Assembly (NCBI GenBank): GCA_019914945.1
Contig: CM034113.1
Location: 5,684,850 to 5,748,849 of the forward strand
Source of the DNA: Typha latifolia
Taxonomy: Eukaryota > Streptophyta > Magnoliopsida > Poales > Typhaceae
Direction: 5' to 3'
DNA length: 64,000 nucleotides
Shown: positions 1 through 11,639 of the stretch, one piece after another
Layout: each line of letters begins with the position of its first letter
Position numbering within the stretch: the stretch's first letter is position 1
The notes under the pieces: model-generated
Told to the model about the DNA's origin: nothing
Databases searched by the model: none
What the model saw: the letters and a program-made list of their open reading frames with translations, nothing else
Translations under genes and position numbers: made by a program

Positions 1-1760
1 TATAGCGGCAGCAGTAGCTATTCAAGGGACCAGTATAGCAGCAGCGGCGACTATCCGCGTGATTGGCCACCATATCATGAATATCCTTCTCCATTCTCAA
101 GTTATGATTCTCCCCCACGAGGCTACCCTGCATCATATTCCTATGGCCGGCCTGAAGGCTACCGACGCCGAGACCACCGACCGCGGCCATCAGATTATCT
201 CAGTCATCGGAGGTCTCCTCCGAGGCAGTCAGATTATCCGAGTCATCGGAAGTCTCCTCCTAGGCAGACCAGTTCATCGCGGCCCACTGTGTCGCGTCCT
301 AAGATACAAAGATCATACTCGAAGATAGCTGACAACTACAAGTCCTTGCCGGAGGTATGCCATTGCTGGTCTTCTATTATCTACGTATTTTCTTTAATTC
401 TTCAGCCTGAGCACTAAGAAAAGTACTATCCTTTCCTAGTTTTGCTTCATTGTTACCTTACTCGTCTCTGAGAATGTCCCTGCTGTAGGTACACCCTAGC
501 TTGCTGCTGGTATACTGCAGCAGCTTTGATATGCTCTTAAAATAGATATTTGAGGCTTTTCAGAGCTTAAAACAAGTTATAATGGCTAAATAGCAGTCTT
601 TTAGCCTTTAGTAGTTGCTATAATGTATCCAACTTTGTGTAGAAATAAGGAATATGGATCATTCTAAAGACAAAATTGCCATGTAGCAAAAATTTGTATA
701 CATGTTTAAATTAAATTAGAGGAAGGGTACCACTGTAGCCCAATGGTTGGTTCTATCAACCTATGATCATGGCCATGTGTTCGATTCCCCCATGAACGTT
801 AGGATTGATATTTGGTGAATTTTCTACAAAAGCACTCTGTGTATGAGTTGAGCCTATTTCCTAGGAAGGTTGGGCTACTTGTTCACCTATATATCGGTTA
901 GAGTTGGCATTTTATCTTGCCTATGATAGCTTATGAGCTCATGATCTATTAGAAAAAGAAAAAGAAAATCAAATTAGAGGCCAAAATTGTTGAAATTTAA
1001 ATTGATATATAAAAGGAAGGAATATCTACTTAAAATAAAAAATTAGAATTGAATGTCATTATTTTATGTGATTTCTCTTTTAAAATTTTGAAAATAAGGT
1101 AAAAAATTTTGGGAAAAACTCTAATTTTTTATTTATGAGTTATGGCTACAATTTTAACCATAGGTTTGAATTTATGGTTGAAACAACCATATGGATTAGA
1201 TATACTTGGATTCTAGACCAATTAGAAGCCAATTTAATGATTTTTCCTACTTTTTGCACTTTGGAAATTAAGGTAGGACATTTTGGTAAAACCCTAATTT
1301 TTTATTTATTGGTGAATTTTCAATTTATAATACAATTGGGTTAAGATCAACCTCCATGTAGTATATGAACTTATTATTACTGCAGTCAAAATCTAACTTT
1401 ATATGATTTTTCCTACTTTTCCCTTAAGTTTGGTTAACTAAGCTGATACATTGTGTCACGAAGAATAATTTTAGTACTCTCCCAGGGCACATGCTAATAC
1501 TCCATCAGCATGAAAGATGTCACATGTCAATTACTTGTTTAAGTTGGACAATCTGCTATGATTCGTCAAGAGTCATTATCACTTAAATTTGGATCCGCTT
1601 CATAAGTGATTATTTATAATCCATTATCACTTAAGGTAGGATGCAATAACGCATGCTAATATACAACCATTGTGTTTTCTTCTCTACCTCTTTCTATCAT
1701 AACCCTAAATAGCGACAGTGGCGAGGTGAGATTAAGGATGACCAAAAAAGCTTGCAAAAG

Positions 1761-1816
<56 letters not shown>

Positions 1817-4005
1817 CTGATTAGCATGGGCGGTGCTATAAGGCACAACAATCTTTGGCGTGGGTCTATTGTTATGATAACTAGTTTTTATCAAAAGAAT
1901 AAAGAAAATAGGTTCTTTCTTTGTGTAGTGTCGATTGGTGTGATGCCAAGTCTTCAGTGTGATTCTGATAGAGTTTGGTAGTTACTTGTGACGTCCACAA
2001 ACTCAATATCAAAAAAATCAGAGCTTTGAAAAAAGTCCCTTTTCTCTAGTCAATTCTTTTCTTGTACTTTTCTTCCTTAGTTATTCTCTTTCTTTGAGAC
2101 CTACCTTTTCCCTTGCTATTTTCCTTTGATTCTTCACTAAAGAAACCAAAACAAGGTTTCGGTTCTTAGTAGTATGATAGGAATTGTAGAAATCTGTACA
2201 AACCAATTCTCCTAATTTATTTGCCATTTTTAGTTTTAGTACTGAAATCCATATATTTTCTTATCTTGGATAATTTTCCTTGAATCTATCTGGTTTTCTT
2301 TATCGGTCTTACATCATGAAGCCTTCCTATTACTTGTATCAGCTCATTTTCACCTTTCTTGATTTTTGGCATTAGTTGTCACGATCCGAAATAGGAATTA
2401 TGACCGGCCATGCATCTCAATATGTTTAAGATACACGAAACCTTATTAATACTTTCTACGAGTACGATGGCAAATAAATAAATAAAATGAAGATATGCTT
2501 TATTAAATTTAAAACTAATTACAATAAACATAAAACAATGTTATTGTTTTTGAGTCTAACGAAATAAATAAATCTTCTAATCTAAAGCATAAAATTCAAA
2601 ATAGTAGAAAAGTAAATAGATGAATCCTAAGTGGAGGTGGAGTCCGAGTACATTTCGCTCAGTCGCCCTGTTGACTATTACTTGAGATAGATAAATAAAT
2701 ACAAAAAAAGAATCCATGAGCCAACAACTATAGCTCAGCGAGTGGAAGCCACTCGAAAATCAAATAAATTCTAAATTATATTAATGCTGAATAAAATTGA
2801 ACTAAAAGCAACAATATCCATAGCAATTTGCAATATGCATGCTCTTTAAATAATAACAATGATAATAATAGAGAGTCACAACTTGTAACCTTACACAGTT
2901 TCAAAATATTAACATCTTTTCAATATTTATATTGCCATATGTCTCAATGGATCTAAACTCTGTGGATTCACATCAACTAGAAGTCACCTCGAGATGACGC
3001 TCGGGACTTTTCTTTATAGCTGATTCAGTTAGAGTCATCAGATGGTATCACTATGTGATCAACACATTCTGTCTTTTTCACTAACCGTTGAGAGAAGTTA
3101 GAGTCACCTAGAAATTTCTCATTCATCCTAGGACTGTTCCCTAACTCCGCTAGAGTCACCTAAGAAAGTCACCGTAGTGATCTGATTTAAGACTTTCTCT
3201 TGGACTTCCAGATAGACTTGAGTTACACGAAAAAATCGCAAACGATTTATACCAGGATTGTTCTCTAAGTCGTACCAATACTAGTCTCGTTTTTTTTTCA
3301 CTAATTTCAATATTTGCACAAAGTATGGTGATGCACTGAGTATAATGATTAAATGCACACAGAAAATGTAACAATTAAATTTTGCACGTATGGATGAAAT
3401 AAATAACTTTGCACACAGAAAATTTACATGATCTGGCAAAGGTACGAAATATAATAAAATAAATATGTGAGTGAACCCGGTCTAGGCAAGACAACCAAAA
3501 TCTCAAATCTCTAGCTCACGTACTAAAAATCACCACCTTTAATAATAAATAATAATAAATTTTTTAATTTAAATAATATCAATATTTTAAAATTTAAAAA
3601 AAATTAAAAAGAACTAAAATGGGTTAAATTACCCATTGGATTGGGCTGGGCTACTGCTAGCCCAGCCCATTCAAAAAAAAAAGAAACTAATCGGGTTGGG
3701 CTACGGGACAACCCGCAGCCCATCCAAAAAGAAACCAATCGGGCTAGGCCAAGGTCCAACCAAAATAATGGATTGGGCTATGGGCCAATCCGCAGCCCAT
3801 CCAAAAAAATTGCTTCGGGTCGGGTCTGTGGATTCGAAATCCAAACCCAAACTTAAAAGAAAAAGGGGTTGGCTCGGGTTAAACTCGAGCCCAGCTAACC
3901 CCTTTTTTCTTTCTCACGACCGACGCGAGAAAGAGAAGAATTGAGGGGGAGAGTGACCGCCGGTGACCCCCGCCGGCGGTGGTTCACGACCACTCTCCAC
4001 CACTC

Positions 4006-4052
<47 letters not shown>

Positions 4053-7000
4053 CGTCGTCCTCACGAGGTGGGGGAGAACCCACCACCGACGGCCGACTCT
4101 GAAGCCGACAACGATTGGAGCCACGAGGGCTCTTCCGGAAGGCAACCATGGCGCAAGGCCAACTGCTTGGAGCTCTTGAGCACGAGCAGCAGCAGCCCGA
4201 AGCCGCCGGCCGGCGAGAGTTGCCGGCAAAGCCGAAATCGCCCAAATTAGGTATTTCTAATTTACTTTATTAAACCGAAATTAAACTTGAGGGGTGGGAG
4301 AGGGCTTACCAAGGAGTCACGTGATGGTCTCCATTGGCTCCGGCGGCGCTCCGACAGGCCGATTCCACGGTGTGACTCTGACGGTGAGAAAAAAAAAAAG
4401 AAAACGGAGGAAGGGAAGAAGAAAGGAGGGGGAGGGGGCTGAGGGGGATTAAGGGAAGAGAAAAATTTAGGGTTTAATTTATAGATTAAAAGAAGATCAA
4501 ATCTAATCCGATTCGGATTAGATGAAATCTTCTTTGCGCCTCGTTGCGTGCCGGAGAGGGAGAGGGGAGGGGCTGCATGTGTGCACCCTCCTCTCTCAAC
4601 CCCTAATTAAAATATTATTTTTTTGGGTTCTTACATTAGTAAAATTCTTGCTCCAATCTTTTAGTAGGATTCCATTCCCATCTCTATCTCTTGGTGCCTT
4701 TGTATGCATTCTTAGTTTATACAACATGTACAATTTTACCCCTATGTTCTGATATTAGAACTCATCATTGGTAAAATTCAGTATGTTAGAAGGTTTCAAC
4801 TGTCAAACCTCTTCCTTATGCTACCAAAGTTTCTCTACAGGTCACTGATGCTCTTAAACAAGCTGGCCTTGAGTCTTCAAATCTCATTGTTGGTATTGAT
4901 TTCACGAAGAGTAATGAGTGGACAGGTAATATTACATATTTACATATATATGATAGTTATGAGTTGTAGAAATATGACTTCTGTCAAAAATCAGGTAAGC
5001 AGTCATTCAACGGCCGCAGCTTGCATCACATTGGTGATTCCCCAAATCCTTATGAGCAAGCAATCTCTATAATTGGAACGACCTTGTCATCATTTGATGA
5101 GGATAATATGATCCCATGCTTTGGTTTTGGAGATGGTAAATTATGATTTTTCTGTTCAACAGAGTTTTTGATAAAATCGTACTGAAGAATCTGTTCTGAT
5201 GATTTGATCTACATATTCTATTTGGCAGCATCAACACATGATCAAGATGTCTTTAGTTTTTACTCAGATGAAATACCATGTAATGGATTTCCAGAGACTC
5301 TTTCACGATATAGAGAGATTGTCCCACATTTGCGATTATCTGGTAGATCAATACTTTAATTAAAATATTATGTTAGGATATGGATCACGTGGTTTTACAT
5401 GAATGTAACTTTGAGTCCATTTTCAGGTCCAACATCCTTTGCACCAATAATTGAAATGGCTATGACCATTGTGGAGAGGAGCGGTGGACAATACCATGTT
5501 TTATTAATAATTGCTGATGGACAGGTATGTCATTCTTGCTCCAATTCTGGACCAACTTTATTAGAAAATTCATCTGAAATCTTTTCTACTTGTTGTTGAA
5601 CTTGCCATATCTCTTGCTATTGGAAGTGATTGTGAATGTTGAGAGTAAAAGAAGTAAAAATGCTAATCTCATTTAAGATGCGATAATTTGATGTCTTAGA
5701 CAACAATATATTTCTTCTAGAAAGGATCCAATTCATCTAAATTTTGGCCATAAATGTGCACCACACAGTTGTTGTTAACCTACTGGAATCCCCTTATGTG
5801 ATCCTCCAAAAATACTTGTTTCACTTTTACCTGACATGTGGAAACAATGAGGAGATAAATTGCGATTTAGTAGGAGCATCTTTGTTAAGTTGTTTCCCTA
5901 TTATGGAGATCTTCAAAGATTGTCCGTGTTGATATCTCTAATAATACTTTCATCTGCTTTTTTGTAAGTAGGCAATTTTGAGGTTTGTTAAGATGCACCA
6001 AGCATAATTGCTTTTGCAGAGATTAGCTATATTCACATTCCATGTCAATCAGATCAGTTAATAGTTAGTCTCATTTGTCTTGTTAAGTGAAGAAAGATGG
6101 GATAAGAAAAATAAAATCATTGATATCTTTGATTACTAGAATGCATATAGTTTCTTTTTACGAACTTTTAAATTTTTTATAGATATATAGAAAAGAAATC
6201 GTATTATGGTGAGAACAAAAATGAGATAGAACATAAAAGATGAAGAGGGGAGTGCAAGTTGAACAGATATGCTGTTTAACTTGCAATTAGGAATTGAGGT
6301 CAAAGAAAGCTCAATTGCAATCATCAAGTAATAACTAATGAGTACATTAAACAAAACAATCAGCACAAGGATTTAAATAAAATGATTGTATGAATATTAG
6401 CTTGCATACGACAAAAAACAGTTACTGAATAGGGAATGTTTTAATAGAAATGAACAAACCAATGGCATTATTTCACTACCTAAGGAAGAGTTAGCTAATT
6501 AAATGAATCCAATGACCAACTGACTGAGGCCTTATTCAAGGATTTTTGTAATGCTCTCAGCCCCTTCATAACTTGCCATTTTCATCAGGAACGAAATGTA
6601 GTCCCTTTTTGGTTAGAAATGTATCTTCTCAGTTCCAAAAGATGAAGGATAGATGTTGTGACATAGACTTTGGTATGATTTGTACAGAATGTGTTCTGAT
6701 TGTCTTGAAGAATATCAATAGAATGAAAACAATTTTTCTATTTTTTTAATCAAATTATTTTCATAACAAGTAGGTAATTTCTGGTTTGGAGAATAAATCA
6801 ACCTGATATAGTTATTGGGTTCTATAATACATTTTTGGTCAACTTTTCCAATATGATGAGATCTTTAATGTTCTTAAAGTTATCCAAGTTTGCTAAAAAT
6901 GAGTGCGAAAACTATTTAAAGGAGTTTTAGTATGTAAGTTGTTTTCTATTTTTTTTGTCAAAAAAAATTAACTAATTGAGAAAAGAGGCCATTATGGTCC

Positions 7001-9409
7001 CCTATCAAATCATTAAATTTAAGAAAAGGATAAAATACCTTATCATCCATCCTATTCTTTTAAATTGTTGAGATAGATTCATAACTAGAGGATTTGGTTC
7101 GTCCTAACATAGAAACCGAGAGGACTCTTGAGCAATTGATGAAAGTTTATTTTTTGGTATGGAGAGTAACACTTGAAAGTTGTTATTTGATTATAAAAAA
7201 GGAAACTATTAACCAGTAAAATCCATAATTCAAGGAGAATTGGTAAATCAAGTAATCAACATCTATCTTTTAAATTAATTGCAGGTCTGCACTTTTTTCC
7301 CATGATGTAAGCAAAAAGTGCAAGACAGAGAAGGGCGGAACCACCTCTAAAAGTAAGGAGGTTCCATCATATACCAAATTTACAAAAAATGAGGGGCCAT
7401 ATAGAAAAAATACTACTATTTTTTAAAGCTGGTGGTTGTGGCTACTCAAGACACATAAGTAAATTTAAAATAAGGCTATAAGTTTACCACCTTTAAGTAG
7501 GTGTACTTCAGTACTTGTGGTACCTTGACACATTACTTTTTGAGACTTCTAGGGCACCAAATACATTTAGGCACTACTGTGTTTTTTCAGTTTTGATGCT
7601 CAGTAGAGCAGTACCAGTATTTCAACATATTCGAGCTATTATCACTGAGAAAAAACTTGTATTTGTTTGTTTGCCTCATAGCACATCATCTAAATCAGTT
7701 CCTTTGTTCATTGCATTCTATGCATACCAGAAACATTTTAAACATATAATTGTTTAGTCTAGATATGTTTCACTGTGAACTCTACATTTTGGGTTTTCAT
7801 TTGCATTTTCTTCATATATCAAAGGTAGACAACAACCAAACACTTTGTTGAGAACATGAAAGATACAAAGTCGTTACATGTTTTTGTTTCTCTTTTGTGA
7901 CTACTTCAGGCACTTGTTTCTTGTTTGCATATTGATAACTGTGACCATCTCAGGTCACCAGAAGTGTAGATACTGAATTTGGGCGGTTAAGCCCCCAAGA
8001 ACGGAAGACAGTTGATGCTATTGTAAAAGCTAGGTACTATTGATGGCATTTATCAGTAATTGCAAAATTTATATATCTGTTTTATAGAATATCATGGAGA
8101 AAGATATACCCTTGAACCATTAAGATGCCCTGGTGTAATTTCAGTAGTACAAGTTTTCATCAATGACGAACCACATCACCTAGCATAATTTCAAAATTGT
8201 GCCACTTAAACATAGATAAAGCACATTTGTTATTAACTTTTTCTACTGAAATTATAGTGATGCCTTCTGCACTTCTTGTGAATTTTGTGTTGCAGTGAAT
8301 TTCCGTTATCGATTATTTTAGTTGGAGTTGGTGATGGCCCCTGGGACATGATGCAGGAATTTGATGATAATATACCTTCTAGATCCTTTGACAATTTCCA
8401 GGTAGGGAAATGCAAAAAAGGAAGAGAGTTTCTTCTTTCCCCCTTCAATGGATGTTAATTGGCTGAACTCTATTGTCCTCCCAGTTTGTCAATTTCACAG
8501 CAATCATGTCGAAGAGTGTGTCACAAACTAGAAAGGAGACACAGTTTGCACTTGCAGCATTAATGGAAGTACCTTCACAGTACAAAGCAACGATAGAACT
8601 TGGAATTTTAGGGTATGGGAATGCAATCTCTCCACAGTTTCTACTTTCTTACTTCTAGATATATGAAGATGGTATCTCATGTGCTAATTGTTCTTCTTGT
8701 TTATGTGGACTAGTCGCCGAGCAGCATCATCTCCCGAAAGAGTTGCACTCCCCCCTCCAATTGGAAGCAATGACTTAACTTCCTCTGATTCAAAACAATT
8801 TGGATCTACTGGTTACAAGAGAAAAGCACCTTCTCATTCCAGTGATAGCACTACTCCAGCCACAGCTCCTCCTGTTGCAACTGCTTCTTCGGATACCCAG
8901 GTACAACAGATTCTCTTCTTTGTTTTTTTAAAAAAAAAAGAAAAGAAAAAAGTTCTGTAAACCCTCTTGGTTTGTAGGTTTAAATTAATATTTTGTCAAA
9001 CTATGTTGTAAGCACTTTAACAAACCAAAACATGAGAATGTCTGTTTCCTGAAATGAATCTCTAAAAATCCTTCAGGTTTGTATTAGATAGTCTGTTAGA
9101 TGTCTAACAAATCTTAAATTATCTATTGGTATAGTTCATATATCAATTCACAGTGGATCAACTTTTATCATGTGGATAATCTGCAGGTTTGCCCAATTTG
9201 CCTTTCAAATCCTCGAGACATGGCCTTTGGGTGTGGACATCAGGTGAATAACGACACTTGCACAGAATTCCTTTTTATATCATCTCTATTATTTTTTCTT
9301 GTATCATGCTTCCTTTTTTCTTTTGCAGACGTGCTGTGACTGTGGACCAAACCTTCAATCTTGTCCGATATGTCGTAGGCCAATTGACACCAGAATAAAA
9401 CTTTATTGA
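1..9409 (+). CDS. RGLG2-like: E3 ubiquitin-protein ligase RGLG-like (5' partial, 11 exons)
   Basis: Exons read as <1..354, 4841..4925, 4995..5135, 5229..5342, 5427..5524, 7954..8033, 8296..8401, 8485..8612, 8714..8900, 9187..9243, 9329..9409. All junctions are GT..AG and phases agree (1431 nt, 476 residues plus TGA at 9407-9409). The start codon lies left of the window. Residues 1-118 are a Ser/Tyr/Arg/Pro-rich tail. A von Willebrand A/copine domain follows, with a MIDAS-like DFTKS and the NPYEQAI, DGQVT and VGVGDGPWD segments. After a Ser/Pro/Thr linker, a C3HC4 RING (CPIC, GCGHQTC, CDC, CPIC) forms the C-terminus, which ends in DTRIKLY. Known for the family: RGLG proteins are membrane-associated RING ligases that ubiquitinate signalling proteins in hormone and drought responses. 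Inferred here: the same activity, since all eight RING ligands are present. The first visible intron (4.5 kb) carries a SINE and a solo LTR. RGLG1/2/5 paralogues cannot be separated from this sequence alone. Confidence 0.93.
190..267 (+). repeat. In-frame 39-nt tandem repeat in RGLG exon
   Basis: Two adjacent 39-nt units (190-228 and 229-267) encode two near-identical 13-residue blocks, [13 protein letters not shown] and [13 protein letters not shown], in the low-complexity N-terminal tail. The repeat keeps frame. Confidence 0.85.
723..970 (+). mobile_element. tRNA-derived SINE in RGLG intron, 10-bp TSD
   Basis: A 248-bp insertion is flanked by the perfect direct repeat AAATTAGAGG (713-722 and 971-980). 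Near its 5' end is a pol III A-box-like TAGCCCAATGG (about 737-747), followed by a B-box-like TGTTCGATTCC. The 3' end is A-rich (AGAAAAAGAAAAAGAAAATC). tRNA-type promoter boxes, an A-rich tail and a variable-length TSD are diagnostic of a tRNA-derived SINE. It lies in sense orientation inside the intron 355-4840. Confidence 0.85.
1763..1816. repeat. Compound (TC)n(AC)n microsatellite
   Basis: An uninterrupted TC run is followed directly by an AC run, inside the RGLG intron. The rest of the intron outside the SINE and solo LTR (about 355-712, 981-1762, 1817-2371, 4641-4840) is AT-rich with no coding signal I can see. Confidence 0.95.
3636..3815. repeat. Degenerate tandem repeats within the solo LTR
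   Basis: Three to four diverged units of about 50-60 bp share a GGGCTACGGG...GCAGCCCATCC core ending in an A-rich stretch. They are part of the solo LTR and open reading frames across them are coincidental. Confidence 0.6.
4007..4050. repeat. (TC)n microsatellite in the solo LTR
   Basis: About 20 TC dinucleotides, producing Ser-Leu or Arg-Glu repeat reading frames on the two strands that are not genes. Confidence 0.95.
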
Positions 9410-11639
9410 GGTCACTGCCAACCATGTATCAAGGAGTTCCACTGTTTTCTTCTGAGCAGCCTTGATGTTTCTCGGTAAAATAATATGTCAACTCACAGGA
9501 TTGATAATTCTCAGTCTAATGGGTTTACTGGTGTATTAATGCCGATCAGTGTCCTCGTTCAGAAGAAAGAGCATTCTCTCATGGTTCAAAGTTTCAGTAT
9601 CGATTCCACTGAGAAAACAAAATGCTTCTGTCAGTTGGGATTCTAGCTTCGATGTGTTAGTTTCAGATTTCTAGTAAACAAGGTTGGAAAAAAATCTAGA
9701 TACAAGAAAATTTTAAAAACATGAGAAAATTAGGAATAATGTATTATAGGGCTGGTTGAACAGAACCAAAACACAAAATGTTTTGAGTAAAACATCTCAG
9801 TTCTGAATGAAACTTCAAACTGTGAATAGGTGCAGGTTTGCTTATCTATACCCTTCTCAAATTCTCAAATCTTTGTCTATGTACATATCTGTACTGCATA
9901 TGTACATCTCCTTTACCTATTGAGCAGCCTATTAATTGCTTTCCATTATCTCATTCTGAGTTACTCTCCATATCCTTCCATATCTATTATCTCAACTGGC
10001 TACTCATTGTAAACACTCTTGTCAACTGCCATCTGTTCTTTTCTGTTGCTGCTGTATCTTCATAGTTTTATGATCTGGAGCTACATTGCTTTTATGTAAT
10101 GGTACGTATCTTAGACCTCTTTTGAAATAAATCAAAGAGACAAGATGCATGACTGTGTAAAGTTATTCTCCTATTATTGCTGTTATGTAATGGTAGGTGT
10201 CTTAGACCTCTTTCAGAAGGAAAAGAAAGAGACAAGTGTGTAAATTGTATTCTCCAATGATTGTAAAAAAATTCCAGATATTCTGTTTGGCTTTTCTGTT
10301 TATAGTTTTCCAAAGTTTGATCCAGTAATGGATGTTCCATCAGTATTATTTGATTTGAATATCCTACTGACTTGAGCAGAAGAGCTACCAATTGAGTTAT
10401 GTTCTTCAGACAGTTAAATATTGTGGTTGGAAATGTCCAGGAAAATTGATGTAATCTCAAATGCAATTAATATTGCTCCATGTATGTAACTTGACTTTTA
10501 TTGTTTGGTCACACAGGAGGGGATTTCACCTATGGCAAAGTTAATGCGGTTACTCTGCAAGTTTTGGTCTTGGAGGCATATCAGGACAGGTAAAATTGTG
10601 ACCTAAGATGGATGTTAATTAGGGAAGAAGAGTAACCAAAAGCAAGTGGCTTTTTGACAGATTTCTAGTCTTCACAAGTCATCAACCTTTTGTTCATTTG
10701 ATTGAATTTAACTGATCAAGAGATAATTTGATGCTTGAGTTTAGTGACAGACGTACTGATGACCCAAAGTTGCTGCTACGCTAATTCATGCAACAATAGT
10801 AATTTGTTAAGCAGAGGTAACAGCATTCTAAATCCTTTGCTTTCTCACGGTTGAGGTAATTGAATTTGTTTGTGGTATGACTGAGTGAGAGTGGCAGGTG
10901 ATCCAGTGGTATATCCCTTATCTGTATCAAAGCTTCGGAGGTTCAGACAGTCAATACCAACTGTATCACACCCTCTAAATTAAGGGGATTAATTAGTTCA
11001 TTTGGAAGGAGAGAAACACTGGAGTTTTTATGAAGGCACAGACTCCATTTGGCATCCGGATCGCTTCCAAGATCTAGCATCAATGGAACACCCGTTTCCT
11101 CTGTTTCCTTGTAAGGGCTTGGCTCCTCTTTAATAAATATGACTGAGCTAAGCCTACTCTGAAAATTAGAATAATAATTTCCCTTGCCTTTTGCCACAGT
11201 CAACAACTACCAAGATATTTCCAAATAAATGAAAACTATATATAATAATGAAATTAACTGAATTCTACTAGATTCTGTTCCAAAAAAGAAAAAAAAACTT
11301 CTTGACTTCCGAAATTGAGAATGTCTGCAGTGAAGGCTCTTTTCTTCTTTTTTTCTTCTGAGAAATACCAGAGACCTATCACTCTATGATGAAAATTCAT
11401 CATTGTTCCTTTCATGATTTCCTGTTTGAGGAAAAAAAAAAACACTTATTCTCCGTTTTCTTATCCCTTACAGGCACTGACATCACGACACTGCAGCTGC
11501 AAAATCATCTAAATCATAGATTACATATTAAAATACAGTATCATTTGATAGCTGGACATTCCTTTGAAACATGATGTGTTTCATAATGGAAACTACATAT
11601 AGAGATCGTAGCATGCTTCAAACTAATGAATGATTCTGT
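9410..11639. other. Convergent intergenic region between RGLG and GLE1
   Basis: This should contain the 3' UTRs of both genes, since their stop codons face each other 2.2 kb apart. I see no open frame with coding character, no RNA gene and no clear transposon. The only structure noted is the tandem duplication at 10085-10266. Confidence 0.6.
10085..10266. repeat. 91-bp imperfect tandem duplication
   Basis: Copies at 10085-10175 and about 10176-10266 share TTATGTAATGGTA, CTTAGACCTCTTT, AAAGAGACAAG and TATTCTCC in the same order, with small indels. It lies downstream of the RGLG stop, possibly in its 3' UTR. Confidence 0.75.

Larger units (their letters stand above)
2377..4635. mobile_element. 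Solo LTR (about 2.26 kb) with 5-bp TSD in RGLG intron
   Basis: The segment begins TGTCACGATCC and ends GGGTTCTTACA, i.e. the TG...CA termini of an LTR. It is flanked by a perfect 5-bp duplication TTAGT (2372-2376 and 4636-4640). There is no PBS, polypurine tract or coding capacity inside, so a solo LTR left by LTR-LTR recombination fits best. Its length suggests a Ty3/Gypsy parent, but the lineage is inference. It contains GGGCTGGGC-type repeats, a (TC)n tract and a GC-rich stretch near 3920-4240. Confidence 0.8.

Noticed and set aside
3895..4250. Open frames of about 100 codons on both strands with SLSLSL or RERERE repeats
   Set aside because: They exist only because a (TC)n microsatellite has no stops; they lie inside a solo LTR. 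The same applies to similar frames at 14711-15340, 30246-30536, 35000-35209, 42865-43263 and 60585-61366.
2377..4635. Complete retrotransposon
   Set aside because: There is no internal direct repeat of the ends, no PBS and no coding domain; a solo LTR explains the TSD.
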